Shown: piece by piece, positions 25,601-40,600 of the stretch
How the letters are laid out: each line of letters starts with the position of its first letter
Numbering within the stretch: the stretch's first letter is position 1
DNA from: Tetracentron sinense
Lineage: Eukaryota; Streptophyta; Magnoliopsida; Trochodendrales; Trochodendraceae
Assembly (NCBI GenBank): GCA_015143295.1
Contig: CM026568.1
Coordinates: 33,612,441 to 33,676,440 of the forward strand
Direction of reading: 5' to 3'
Length of the DNA: 64,000 nt
Translations under genes and position numbers: made by a program
The notes under the pieces: model-generated
Told to the model about the DNA's origin: nothing
Seen by the model: the letters and a program-made list of their open reading frames with translations, nothing else
The model's database searches: none

Positions 25601-28600
25601 ACATGACCAAATCTAAACCAATACGTATCAGTTTCGACAATTTTTTTTTTCATTGGTAATAATAGGATATTATATATATATATATATATATATATTGGAA
25701 TGTAAGAATGTACAAGGGGGGGCAAGGGGTCACAAAGGAGTGAACCCAAGCCCAAAAGACTAACAAAGAAAGCAAAGTAAAAAGAGTGAAAAATAATTGC
25801 AACATAAAATTTAACCATGCCAAATCAAAATTGTCCAGGATATAATTGCAACATAAAATTTAACCATGCCAAATCAAAATTTTGCAGGATGGAACACCAA
25901 TGCTTCAAGAGATGGCCAACCCTTAAGTGGGTGTTGTCATGAGATGAGGGCGAATCCTGAATTCCATTAGGAGTTATGACCTAAGGGACCAAGCTACCAA
26001 TGAAATTAGTAATGAACCTCCATCTAAACCCTTTTCCCCCAAAAACATCAAGAATCTACAAGATAAGAAGTCTCGATCTCCCTCTTGGGGCCCCTTTAAA
26101 ACCCAAATTATTTTGGGGCCCCTATAAAACCCAAATTATTTCGGGACCCTGCCACTGTGCAAAAGCGCCTACAAGGATGGAAAACATCATATCCATCTAA
26201 TGAGGGTCGGTTCACTCTTCTCAAAAGTGTATTGAACAATCTCCCAACCTAATTCCTTCCTCTTTTCACCATTCACGTGTCAGTAGCACACAAACTAGAA
26301 AGCATCCAAAAGAATTTTCTCTGGAATTAGAAAGTGGTGAATTGTAAATACCACATTGTTGATTGGAAAAGAGTCTGTCTCTCTCTTGAAGACTTGAACT
26401 GGGTGGCCTGAACAAACACCCACTATTCAACAAGGCTCTTCTAGGGAAATGGCTTTGGAGATTTGGTTCCGAACGTAAAAGCCTCTGGAGAAAGGTAATC
26501 TCTTCCAAGTATTAGACTCTTTCCAATTGGGACCCCCTGCAGTCCACAGACCCCATAGCATAGGTTTGTGGAAAAGCATTATGAATGGTGGGACTTCTTC
26601 TCTAGCAATATTAGTTTTTGAGTAGGAAGCAGCAATGGGGTACGATTTTGGACACACAAATGGTGTGCTCCCACCACCCTTAGCCATGACTTCAATTCGA
26701 TTTGTCTCTTAGTTACAAAAAGATCCGCTTCAGTAGAATCCTACATTGATTTTCTCCCGAACAAAAGAGTCTGGGGACCTCGCCTGAGGCGCAATCTTAA
26801 CGATTGGGACCTCGTTAGCCTCCTAAACCTCCTTGCTAGAATTTACCAAGTCCCCACGTCCCCACCCTCAGTGATGTCCGTCTATGGTCTAGAGATAACA
26901 AAGGTAAGTTCTGAGTGAGATCCCTCTACCAGGCTCTTCTCCCCAACATCGGTCATCCGTTCTCTATAAATCGGTATTGAAGGCGGGTTTGCCTCCCAAC
27001 GCCTCCTTCTCCCTTTGGTCTTCAGCCTTGGACAAGATACTAACACGCAATCTTCTTATGAATAGAGTGTGACTGATGACCAATGGTTGTTTCATGTACC
27101 TAGACGATGAGGAGACGGTTCCTCGGAGAATTAAAAGGCGAATCGCACCCACCTCCCCCTTCGCTGAGATTGAAGAAGATTAATGGAAATAAAAGCTCCC
27201 TCCCTATTATGCCTTCTTTCTAACAGAAGGATTGACACCTTACACAGTTGCATGTTAATTTTTCCGACGTACCCTCGCACTTTGAACCACAAATTTCAGC
27301 ACACCCCACAAAGCCTCCTCTTCTATCCGAATGTCTGAAACAAAACCCCTTCCTCTCTCAGCTATAAGCAGAAAACTCCCAACCCTCTCATCTTTGTCTA
27401 CAAACTTGTATGACTTTAGTTCTATATATAGCAATTTCCTCATCTTAACCAAGTTTTGCGATAGCGACAAAATGTTACAAATGCACGTCGCCATGAAAAA
27501 CGCCATTACAGAAATCACAGTTACAAAAGAAAGTCGCCATCACCAGAACAACGCCAGTGAATCTTAAACTGTTAAACTGAAGAATGCCATTACCCGGACC
27601 GACCAAGCTGTTAAACTGAAGAGCGCCATTACAGAAGAACATCAGACCAGAGTTTAAAAACACAGACCGACCGGCCCGATCGGACCAGTTAACCCGAACC
27701 CTCCACGGGTTGGGTTAAGCCAATCATAGATTGATTGTCTAACCCGGACTGACCCAGTTAAAACCGCTTCACCTAGAGTGACCCAGTCAACCCGGGCGGT
27801 TTCCTTTGAACAGTCCGGGATATGGAAAAATCTCATTTTTCATTTATCCATTCTAAAATTTATGGGGTCTATTGTCCCAACTTAAAAATTAATAACTAAA
27901 CACAATATATATTTTTTAAAAAATTGAATTTTGAAACAAAACCCTAGAGAAAAGAAAAGACCTACGTAGGAAAGTATAGAGGATATTAGAGATGGAGAGG
28001 GAGTTCAAGCCAAGTTGAGGAAAAAAAAAAATTCTATTGATTTATATATTTTTTCTACTTTGATTTGAATAGTAATTCCAATTTTTGATAGTTTCCGTTC
28101 TTAATATAATCTGTCTTTTTATATTATTTTGGTGATAAGCGAGTTTATTTTGAATCAAACATTTTAATTAGGAAAAAAAATTAGCGGGTAAGAGACCCAA
28201 ATTACTGGTTTTTTTTATATTATGTCAATATTAAATATTTTTATGGCATCACTTGACATCATTGGATCAACATGGATTGACCCGACGGTCCGACCGGTTT
28301 GGACCGACCCACCCCCTTGATCGGGTCAGTGTCCAGTCCGGGTTTTAAAACATTACATCAGACACCATTAAAGAAGAACGTCTGCCTAGCCCCAGCTTAA
28401 CATCCAAAAAAAAAAAAGAACGTCACGGACTCGCGGTGCTGCCGAACTCTACTGATAGTCTCAAAGTAGGACTTCTCTACTATTAGACCAAAATTTCATA
28501 TGGACAATAACATCATGACGAGGCAATGAGGGAACATCATTCGTAGATAATATGCAGCTAAGCTTTTGAGACCGAAGGTTTCAGCAATGATGTTCAACCA

Positions 28601-31600
28601 GGCAGAAAAACAAATATAACAAATTACTGGATTCAACAAGCATAACAGCAAACCTGAAATAATCGTTTGCCCTTTCAAAAAGACCGCGCCCTACATAGTA
28701 TCGTTCCTGAAAGTATACCATACATATTATTAGAGAAGACCATGGAAGATACTACCCAAGACACAAGCTCAAGCCGAAAATCATTATTGGAGATTGAGTT
28801 GTCTAAAAATGAAATATTTAACAGAAATTACCTGGTAGATCCACTTAAAAAATTGACAGAAGGATTGATCAGACATTTCTGACAGAGCATGACAAGCTGG
28901 AAATTTGAGTAACATTGCAAGGAATAAGCGTAAAGCAGCGTAACCACCCAATACAATTATATAGATCCGAAAATAGAATGAATCTGAATTTTGGTGGTTT
29001 CTCTCCTCAAGAACCTTCCTGCAATTTAGTATGAACAGCATTCATTATTAAATAATCACAATATAAACACATCAAACAGAGAGCAGTAGCAAACTATTGC
29101 TAAAATCACATCAAAGCATAGTAAGAATAGGGGGTCATACACTCACAGGTAGATATATGATACAGAGACTGAGCTGATGCCAAACCAAAAAAACCTAATA
29201 ACAATCCTTGAGATAGCCATGCCTCTTGCTGTTGTGTAGGCCCCAAACATAAGCAGGACATCTAAACAACCTACAAATCCAATGATATATCCCAATGAAA
29301 AACAAAAAACAAAAACAGAAGCAAAAAACAAATGTGAGACGATTGCGCACTACATGGAAAATTGGAAAAGAAGAGCAACATACTCTCTACAAGGTTCATG
29401 ATAGCAAATGTTGGTCCAATGCTAAGTACTGTCTTAAAAGTATTGAGATTAATACTTCCATGATTAAAAGCTATAATTGTCAAACCCTGTAGTAAACAAA
29501 ACAACACACATTTATCAACTTTACCAATGAAAACCTTATATTTAAGCATGAAATAGCAATAATATTATGAATATACTTGAAATAAACCTGGAACATCAAC
29601 ACCAAAAAGATCCACAGACGATGAAAACTACGATATAAGTGAAGAAACGTCCGATGTTCAACAAAAGTGCTTTTCCCCGTCTGCCAATTTTCAAGTGGAA
29701 AACAAAACATGAATTAAATGAAAATTGAATCATAAGGTACAAATATTTGATGAAGGAAGAAACTAAGAAAGGAGAGATTTCCTTTGCTTGTATACAGAAG
29801 TACTACAGAAAGCAGTCACATTCACACAACAAACAACCGACGAAATTAAGAGTAAAGGATTATCATCAATAAATTGCTTCTGAAATTGGATATATAATTA
29901 TAAATGTGTATATATATATGGTAGAGTTCCACTAGGCAGCACTCACTAGTGCCCTCCTCTGGGAAATTGGCACGTTGCAAGCTTTTTGAGAAACTAACTG
30001 TTGGATGTCAAGGTGGGTCCCTTTGAAGACATGTGGAACAAAATCAGCCCAATCGGTAATTTTAGACCGTCCGATTAAAGGTCGAAAATCAGATATTTAT
30101 ATAGCTTAGGTAGGGTCTAGTGAACCCTAGGGAATTATTGTTAATCAATTAATGTCTAATCAAATCAAGGTTGGTCCGGTCCTTTGGAGACACATGGCAA
30201 AAAATCAGCCCAATCAAACATTTTTAGCATCTGGTTAAATTCTAATTGGTCAGCAACCCCCTAGGATTCACGAGACCATAGTTACCAGATCAAGAAGGAA
30301 AAACGAGAAGCAAAGCGAAAAGGAGAAGCATGTAATGAGGTTCAAAATATAATATTATTAATCGAGAAGCAATTAATGAGATATGGGCACCTCATTCCCA
30401 TAATATTAGCATGGGCAACCATACCTTAAATTTTGTCTCGCATGGAATATGCGTGGAAGTTAGGGTTCCTTAGGTTCCAATCGGACGATACTTGCTCAAC
30501 GTCTACACCCAAGTTTTGTAGACTCGGGTATATCCCATAATGTCCCACATGGCCACATACATAGCTCTCTTTCACCACTAAATAAGACGTCAAGCAAGCG
30601 AGCTTTCTGAGAAGCGAGCATCCCACCCTGTTCATAGCTTCTGTACAGCTATGCACAAGACCCCTACCTAAGCTATAGACATCTCTGATTTCTAACCTTC
30701 AATCAGATGGTCTAAAACATCTGATCGGGTTTTTTTTGTCGTGTATCTTTTTCGTCGTGTATATCCTAAGGGACCCACATTGACATCCAACGCACAGAAT
30801 TCAAAACAACCTGCCACTTTGTCACAGTCAAAGTGGTTAAGTAGTGCACTAACCGTGATAATGGGTCGGGATGGCCCGAGCATGGGCAAGTTATGCCAAT
30901 GCCGCGCCTAAGAGATAGGCGATGCACTATGCAAGCGATAGTGTAGTGTGGTGCAAGGTTGTGTCTTGGTGTTGGGGTCCTGTACTGAAGGGACACAAAG
31001 GTGTCTTGATGTTGTGTACGAGATACTGTAGTTTGGGTGAAGTGCACATAAAGATTTGTGGGGTGTAGCTTGAGCTTGGGGTTTTATCGGACACATGTGG
31101 GCGAGTGTTGTGGGACCCACATGGCATGCTGGAAGTAGGACCAATCGTACCTTCATTCGAAGAGAAAGTTGATACGAGTTCAACGGTACAGACGGTTTGT
31201 GGAGATTCAATGTATTGCTCCAAAAAAGGCCAGTATGACTCCACCAGCGCATAGAATGTTTCCTTCTGGAAATAGGTTAAAGGTTTAGCATTCACCTTGA
31301 GGAGAATGGCGTAGCTCTACCTTCCCATGTGCCACATCTGGGACCACTTAAAAAGCAACCCCAAAGGAGTTGGGGGCGGGCTCTAGGATCCTAAAGGGGA
31401 TCTTGAAGTCTCCTTGGATGGTTGTTGGAGCATCCAAGGACGGTGTAAAGGAGATGGACATCCTAGCACTGGGCAGAGCCTCCCAGCAAGAGGTTCCAAC
31501 CTAGTTCAACCTTAAGTGTGCCCTATGCATCATGGTCGTCTAAGAGTGATGCGAAGTATGGTTGGGATACTCAGTCATGGACCGAGGATCGCGTTGTGGG

Positions 31601-34600
31601 CGCCATGTCCTCAATGCTCGGTGAACGGGGCAGTGATGCTCCTAAGCTATCCGTGATGCGTGGGGATGACCGATAGTTGTGTTCGAGACTATCGGGTCGT
31701 GTTGGATGTTCAGCTTGATCGGGGAACCTCAGTGGAATGCAAGATGCGTGAGACGGGACCTCGGTGACGCGGGAATCTTATGTTTTGGACGAGTGTCAGG
31801 CGCGACACGATGAAGTAATGCGTAAGCCAGCTAAGTGTAGCTTAGCGGATAGGACTCGGTAGTGGGTTGTACCTTGTCGTAGCATCGTAGCACGAGACGT
31901 TGGGTCGGCTCAATGAATGGATAGTGTAAGACTGCCCGAGATCACGGGATGATCGAGGCGCCACACGGTTGTTCCGCAAAATCAAAAAGTTGACCGTGAC
32001 AACATGCCGAGTTTTAGGAGGCATTCAATAGAGGTTCTAGGGAGCAGCACCCACTAGAATGTCGCACTATATATATATATATATAGACATGCATATATAA
32101 GAATGTGTTAATCACAAAGAATTCAGGTAAATAAGTCCCAAACTATCTTGCCATGAAACAATCACATTTAATGCTGGAAGTAAGGTCTAATTCTGATGGC
32201 CTTTCAATTGCAGTAAACCTAAACTTTGGAAGTACTCATAGTAGAATATCTTCTGTATTGTAATTTTTTCAAAAATATTTTTTTCAGCAAGTTCAAACTA
32301 TATAAAACATCTGTCTATAGTGTAGAAACCAAGAAACATGTGATTATCGCTACCTGCAGAGAGTGCATTATCATTTAATTACTGCCCCCTTAACCTAACC
32401 TATACAGTAAAAGATCAACATTGAGCTGATTTTTCATTGCTCTTATCTAATTGCTTCACACGACATAGAAATATCAAAAGTATAGTAAATTCAGTATAAT
32501 TCTCATTCAAAGAATTTCATTAGCAACTTAAAAGCAAGGATTAAATCTACATATGATCCATAATTAAGGAATACGTAATTTCCCAAAACTGCAAGGACAG
32601 ATACCATTTGACATCAGATAAATAGTCTCCAAAATTAAACTATAAAGTAGATGAACTTTGAAATATGTAATACCAAATAAAATTTACATAACATTGAGAA
32701 TATATGGTCACATATCATCTTCAAACTAACCCTTCTCCTTCTCTTCTTAGGCTTCAACAGAAATGAAGAATCCTTCTTCAGTGGCCAGCTCAACTCAAAG
32801 CAAGCAGGCGACCTACATATACATTGCTAATGAGACCACACATATATGATACATTATTTTTAAGTAGAGTACCTGAACATAAAATAGCACAAGTAGAGAA
32901 AGACAAACCAGAAATACTCATTGAAGTCATCATAATTTCGCCATGCCGAGTGTGCAGCTTTCCCATTGTTATTTCCAGCAGCCTCCTGTATATATAATAA
33001 AGGGATGGAATGACAACTGCTAACAAAAACAAGTAAAAAATGTATACAGAAGGCAGATGCTACAAATACCCCATATATGGTTTTCAAAAGTCCAATATAA
33101 AATTGTGGAGATACATGATCCCCAAAAGATTCAATTTACTTACACGGCTTACATGCAAGACCTCTTCAAATTACATTTAAAGGAAAGTGAAACAGTGATG
33201 AACTAACCGCTGCCATTGTCTCATATATAGGACAAACAATTTGATCGAGGAAGGACACTGAACCGTTTTCACTCATACAGCTAGCAGCTGGTTTAGCTTC
33301 ACCGTGGTCTAATATTGCGTCCAACTCCTTTGCCATCTGCAAATTACATATTTTATTCCTCTATCTATAATATAAAGAAATATTGCATACAAATACCTTT
33401 GTATATTAACGTATTAAACATAATACATGGAGGGTGGGCCCTCAACATATAGAACTAGCCTTAGAGATTCAATATAATCTGTTCTAGAATAGTCAAACTT
33501 ATCTAAACATTTGATATCTCAGCACTATGGAAATTCTGCTTCGGAAAAGATAATGATATATATACACGCAGAAAAACTTATATATACGTACATAAATAGA
33601 TTTAATATTACAGTAATAGAGATGTTATGTATATAATCATACTAACAAGAAGACCAATGCCATGCTGAGTTTTATTTCAGAAAAGGAAATGATACATTTA
33701 TTCAAATATATGTCTGTACGTTTATGATGCATATGTATATACATCTATGTTCACCATCACCGACATACTATTGAGTGCATAAGACGTATACACCTACACA
33801 ACACCATTAACAGTCAGATCGACACAGCTATGTCAAAGAATAGGCTAACAACCTCAAGGGGAAATGTTTAGCATCATAAAAATACGGGGAAATGTTTAAC
33901 TTACTGCCACATTCCACAATGTAGTGGAATGTGCACTCCTCATTGGTCCATGCCCCCCTTTTTAACATTCATCAATTGTGGTTAAGATTCACTCACTCCT
34001 AGGGCTATGCAATCTAACCATGGATTTTAGAAAGGGAAAAAAAAAATTAACCTTAATTTTCTTAACCTTGACCATAGTTAAAGGGGTGTTAAAAGTTACA
34101 CATGGACATGGCATTTGACTACATAGTCAAATGCGTGTTGGGCTAATCACTGCCCTAAAAATATGGAAAGCAGCTCCGAATAGTCTCGAGCAAAGATAAC
34201 CCAAATATACGAGAAGTAAGGCTGTCAATCCGGTCCTCCAGCGATGGTACCCGGCCATCCAAACCCTGCAATAAAGACTAAAGAGGGCTTTTTTTTCCTT
34301 CCAAAAGCCTGAAGGTTGCTTTTACTACTTGTATTCCATATATAATATATGTAATACATACATTTACATAAATTTTAATGTATAGATCATGTGTTTGAAA
34401 GCAAACGCAAGATACACACCCTATGAGTAAAATTTTTGGAGGATATAAGGATGCAACTGCAAGGGATGGATGCATATATTTAGTTAGGGGAACATGGCCA
34501 ATGTGGTCATATTCTCTACGGTCCTCAATCTTGGTTGTAGCAATGTAATTAACTTACATTATCGATTTATTTTGGTAATTTCTAAAAGTAAGAGCTGCTC

Positions 34601-37600
34601 ATGCACGTTGATTTGATGAGAGAGTCTTGCAACACTTTCAGTTTCTTGTACCTCATTATTCCGAGAAAATACTTCATTATCCCTCGAAAATTCTACAATA
34701 GGAAGCAGACTAACGTGAAGAGCTTGTTCGGAAGAATGTTAAGGGAGCAAACATTACTAGACTACCCACCAAGTTCATTTGATGAGTCTTGCCACACTTT
34801 TTGTTTCTTGCATCTCATTTTTTTCCATCAAAAATTATATAGTTGAAAGCATACTAACATGAAGAGCTTTGTTGGGAAGAATGTTAGGTCAGCAACCATT
34901 GTTAGCCTACCCATCCAAAAAATAGTTACAACTCAAAAGCATGTACAGACATAGTAACAAAGTTTGGGTACGGGAATTATTCGACAGGGATTACATTCAG
35001 AAAAAATCAGCAAAATTAAGATAAGTTCGGGAAAATAATTATTATTATAAAAAACATATGAACGTAATACTTAATCCAACTACAAATAGATGGATTGGCA
35101 TCTCTTACTATGTTAGACACTTATCCTAATTACTAAATAAACAAGCACTATGTAAACAAGCAAACTCAAGGAAAAATTACATATGACTTAAGCAAGCCTT
35201 GCGTAACTTAAGAAAGAGGAAGAATCTAGATTACATGTCTGTATATGCAATACAAATTACATAAACAATTCAGAGATTTATAGAATCGAGAAAAAAATAA
35301 CTCAAATAAATCTAAATAGAGAAAATTAGAGAATAAATATCTGGGTGTATTTATTTGGCATAACATAATTATTTAGCACTATATAAAAATAGCTCAAATA
35401 AATAACATAAATCATCTTTTTCTCTTAGTTCAGTCAAAATTCAGCAGACTCATTAGCGTGTACAAAATCATCTTTTTATCTTATTTTAGTCGAATGAATA
35501 TCAAAACCCTAAAAAAACTCGAATTGAGGATTATCCTTCTAATCTCAATTGGTAGTTTCAATCAAATGGGGATTTCTCAATGCGAAATAAGTATCCGATT
35601 AATGGTAATAACCCTATTGCTAATAGAAAGTTTATTTTGTTGTCATTCTTATTTCAGAATTCCAAATAAATATGAACGAATAATTTGTGAGAAATCCCCA
35701 TTCAGGATAAGTTCGGAATAATTCGCGAACTAACGAATTATTCGTCGATTTGTTAAAAAAAACAGCATTTTAAACTTTTTACCTTGAAAAATGAATCGTT
35801 TGCAAATAATTCGGAAATTATTCGAGAACTTTGTTACTAGGTGTACAGAGGACGAAGGACGGGGCTTCATCTACACTGCTCCCTTATATCATTTCCTTTG
35901 AGAATGTTGAATGGAAAGTGTAGATTATATCTAGATATTATTATGACTTCTATTTCTTAGTAAATAGAGTTCCACAATAATTCAAAACTCAAATCATTAT
36001 ATTCATTTTTTCAGCAAAACAAGTATAGTTCTCACGAATAAGCAACATATCTTATATTCCATAGTACGATTAATTAATTAAACACGAGGTTCTCTTTATT
36101 TCTTCATGAAGCAAGGATTGTGGAAAACATGTTTATTTGGGTATTGCAACTTCTCATCATTTCAATATTTTTCAATCAGATTCTTCTAGTACGTAATGCA
36201 GTTTTGTGCTCATCTCCAAAAACCACAGATGGGACAAGCACAAATTGTCGTCGAGCATCAACTTCCAACAACTGAATACTTCCGTATCTTTGGTTGATGA
36301 TTCCGATACTGAGGCCATTGCACACATGAAAGCCATGATTTATCAAGTTGCGGCTTTCAGGCCAGTGAATTTAGTCTAGGCTGTGATTGAGATTCCCAAG
36401 AGGAAGAATATGAGGATGTCAAGTGATCCACAAACTGTGACTGCAAGGCAAAGGAGGGAGAGGATAAGTGAGAGGATCCTCTCACTGCAAGGCAAAGTCT
36501 GATCCCTGGTGGGACCAATATGGACACTGCATCAATGCTTGATGAGGCTGCAAACTATCTCACGTTTATGAGGTCACAAGTTAGAGCCCTATATACTCTT
36601 GCCCACACACTTGATTCTATCAATTGCAAGCCTACCATTTTCAGCCCATTCAGTCAACCACTAATTTCCCATGTGTTTCTCTTCCCCACTCCCCAAACCC
36701 CAATTCAACGCCTCAATGATATGAATGTGGAATACTTGGAGTTCAGGTTTATTGTATATATTAACCTACATAGAAAAAGGTTAACACTTGACCAAATCAG
36801 ATCGGGGTAATTACAAAGGATGTTTGGAACGTTTGGGCGGATAAAGGCCGCCATTTACTCTGATGATTATGGCAATACTATGTACCTTACTTGCTTAGAT
36901 TGCCAATTTTGATTCAAGACATGCAAATTCAACATCTTGGTTTCAATTTGGTCTTTACCTATACTATAACTCGAGGCGTCAGGATCTCAAGATGCGTGAT
37001 GCATAAGCCTCTGGCCATGAGGCGTAAGCCTCACAGGAAAGTTTCATGCTCTCTCATTTTAACAAATAAATAAAATATAAAAAAAAGTAAAAAGATTCAA
37101 AAAGTTAATGAAAGATATATATATATGTATATATTTGTAGTTGTGTACATTGTTTGTTCATGTAGGCGCATGCATACACATTGGAAATATTATATAAACT
37201 AGTTAAATCAAATAAAAAGTTTACAAAAATGACATTTACGTCTCGGTTGGGATTTAAGTCTTATGGTTAAACCTCAAGCGTTTTCCTTAAGCCTCGCCCC
37301 AAGGAGAGCCTCGAGGCGTCTCACACGCTTTTTTAAACACTGGATGGCACTGACAATTTTTTTCCATTTCAAGTAGGAGAGGTAACCAAGGTTACCAGTA
37401 GTTTTTTTTTGTGTTTGAGGGGTCTGCCTAAGAATATTCTAATATGATAGGGAGGGCACTGCCATTGTAATTTTGTTTATCATTTATGTCTCTTTTTTTA
37501 TTATTATTTTAGTCAAATTTCATTTATGCCTTTTTAATCGATACCGTGCATCGCACGGGCTATTATTAGAACAAAAAAAGATCCATTGCAAATCTCCTTA

Positions 37601-40600
37601 TTTTCGTGCATTGCTAGAAGATCCATTGCTAATGCACTAATATATGGATAAAACCTGATTCCTATATAGCAGGATTTTAAATTATTTTATCATTAGAATT
37701 ATATTAGTATTCCTGTATTTTTTATCACTAAAAACTATTTTATTAATCATCTTTATTATTTTCTGCGCATCGCACAAGTTCCTTGCTAGTCATCACATGA
37801 GTTCCTTGCTAGTTTGAATTAAATGGGAAGAAGGTCGACGTCAGGTTGGCAGCTGGTGCAGTGTATAAAAAAGATTCACTCTTCTATCAGGCCCTGACCC
37901 AACCTTGGCCCGGCCCAAGCCCTTGAGTGCCTTGAGTCTAAACAATCCATTCCCTCTGAGGGCTATGAGCCTAGGGCCAAACCCTTGTAGGTGAGGGTCG
38001 GGCCTGGTAGGACCTAAACCCTGCCCTGGCCCTTCGACAGCCCTAACGAGAAGGCCAATGAAGTATGATCTGCTAACCTTAGAATAATCACTTTAGATTA
38101 TGATGCGGCTCCTAAGGAATAGGATCAAAGAATGGATTTAGATGAGATGAAGATACCGAGAATGATGAGTGGCAAACCTAGAAAAGACAAATCAGAAACA
38201 CAAATATCGAAGGATTGGTCATGTGCAAGAGGGACCTGTGGCAGCACTAATGAGAATGAGTGTTCTAGTGCGGGTTGAAGGTTCTAAATGGACAAATTGA
38301 AGATCGAAAAGGACGTGAATAAACATTTAATAACACAGGCTTAACCAAACCCTTTGTGGAAAAAATTAGTAGAAAATGAGTGAGGTAGCTAACCCCGGAT
38401 AGCTGTGATATGGCTCTGATGATAATGTGGGTCCATGCCATCGGAAAGTAGAACCATTGTGTCCAAAATGGTCAATGATGTCATGATTCCCAGATCCACC
38501 ACTTGACTCCCATCGTAAATTCATAATGCAATGCATGTCACATCAAAGCTAGAAACAATCGTCCCTATAAAACTAAAGAGATAGTAGTAATAACGCAGTC
38601 AATAAGATACAGCGTTGTTACATAGTGAAGCATGTTCATGAAAAAGAAGCACTACAGTAACTAATGAACATGAAGAGAGATAGAGTGATAGACTTCAAAA
38701 GAGATTAGATGACGACTACATAAAGACAGGTTCTGATTGGCAGATTACCAACTTTCTATGACAAACAGTACATTTTAACATAATATCTTTGATTCTGTAA
38801 AAGCAATTTAAAATTCGAGCATGAGAATGAAAAGTAATTTCATGGATATCAAAGACTGAAATTAATTAACCAGCACAAAAGATACTTACATGGTGGAATA
38901 TATAGCAAATGCATTCAGGAAGAAACCGAACATTTGCCGCCTCACCCCAGATGAGAAAGTACAAAGAAAGCAAAAAAAGCTTCCTGTCCCTGTTGATTGC
39001 TTCTAAACTGTGGACATAATATCATGATATCAATTTGTCAGTGTATTGGAGTGGAGAATAAAGGATTTCCAAACAGCAAGAAGTAATCGGAACTACCTGT
39101 CCCACGCAAGGCGTATCCGCAAGTATTTGCACCATTTGATGTAGTTGTCCAGTACCTTCAGGAAAACCTCAGTGATAGCTTTCTCATCTATCTTCTGTAC
39201 ACAAGAAAAACAGAAAGATTTGATCAGTTTGTTAGAATCCAAAACAGATTCCCTTTAATACAAATGGTAAGCAGAGAAGCTTAACGTGAAATTTCAACTG
39301 ATCAGAACAAGTAGAAACACACTAATCCGATATGTATATTAATCTCAATAATCACCATTGTGACACGAGGTCAAATTTCAGATACAAGGATAGGCCACAC
39401 AATTGGAATCCTCAATTGGGTGATCTATTAGCACCTCCAACTAATTAGCTGTGCCTTGGAGATGATAGAGCAATAACTCATTTATTCCTTTTCCTCTTAA
39501 CTTTGTAATGTTAAAACCCGAACAGTGGGTATTGTAAGATTCAAATTTTTCAGTGAAACAACATGGAGGAAGCTGGGAAGTGGTTCTATGAAAGTGCCCA
39601 AGGTACCAGGAGTCTCGCCATCCTAGTGGGAAAATTTTACAAATTAATTCAGGGAAATCAAGAGTATATAGGTCCTTCAAGAGTATTTATGTCCCACTGA
39701 CTCCACAGGTGCTGATAAAGAAGATATGAAGCCCTTTCTTCAAGGATTCAAACTATTAATCATAGTTGTTAAAGGCATCGCCTCAGACGGACGCCTAGTA
39801 GACCAGGCGCTCTGCTAGGTTCAAGCAATTGGCCGCCTAAGTGGTTATTATTAAAAATCTTATATATGTAACAATATTACTGTTTGAGGGTATAACAATT
39901 TATTTTATTGGAATACGATAGTTTGGTCAACAAAAACATGTTATTTTATATGATTCTCGTGTCTTTTACAACAAATGGAAGAAGAAAGAAGAGATGAACA
40001 GTTTCAACTATATTTTTCTCATGTCAACTTGCCATCTCTCTCGCTAAATGGGTGGACCAATTAGTCTCTCTCTCTCCCTTTATTTGTAGGTGGACCAAAT
40101 GGTCCCATCTATTTTTTGTATGGTTTTTCAAAGCGTCGCATAGGCGACTAGGCATACAACTACACTTAGGCGGTCCAATAACAAAAAAAAAAGTCTTTAG
40201 ATGCCCCAAATTCTCTCTAGGCCCCCCAAAGCTCTCATAAACTCATCCTTAAAGAGTTCTTCAATAATTTAAATAAGTATATGTTCCATAATAATATATA
40301 TTTTACTTAATATACGATTTTTTATTACATTTCTTTGGTATAATCGAGAAGAAAGGAGAGTAAGAGATATAGCCTCTCCCTCTTCCCCCCTCTTCCCCTC
40401 TTCCTCTCTCCCCCCTTCACTCTTCTCAACACTCACATTGACTGTTTGGCTATTTTTCTATTTTTTATTCGGTCTTACACTCTCCTCGCACTCTCTCCCT
40501 CCTTCATCTCTCTTTCTCATGTTCGTATGTCACTGTACTGTTTTCTTTTCTGTTTTTATCTTCCACATCCCTCTCTTTCCCCCCTCCCTTTCAACAGTCA

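Larger units (their letters stand above)
29681..32730. other. 3.05-kb intron with inverted repeat and GC-rich block
   Basis: The intron contains the inverted repeat listed at 29930-30800 and the GC-rich block listed at 30800-32060. 32076-32730 holds nothing I recognise. Confidence 0.6.
33337..38889. other. 5.55-kb intron (overview)
   Basis: Contents are the hairpin at 33908, a MITE-like repeat 33955-34120, the ATTCG hAT-like element, the bHLH pseudogene, a GAGGC MITE and Helitron 3' ends. I see nothing in 33340-33900, 34130-34940 and 35850-36235. Confidence 0.7.

Noticed and set aside
28496-28653. Extension of exon P as a longer exon (frame open to 28496)
   Set aside because: The translation departs from callose synthase right after DYF, a normal donor is present at 28652-28653 and the missing residues are found at 23818-23878.
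30908-31295. Overlapping minus-strand frames as a gene
   Set aside because: Three frames overlap in a GC-rich block. None shows a known motif, so it is kept only as an unidentified block.
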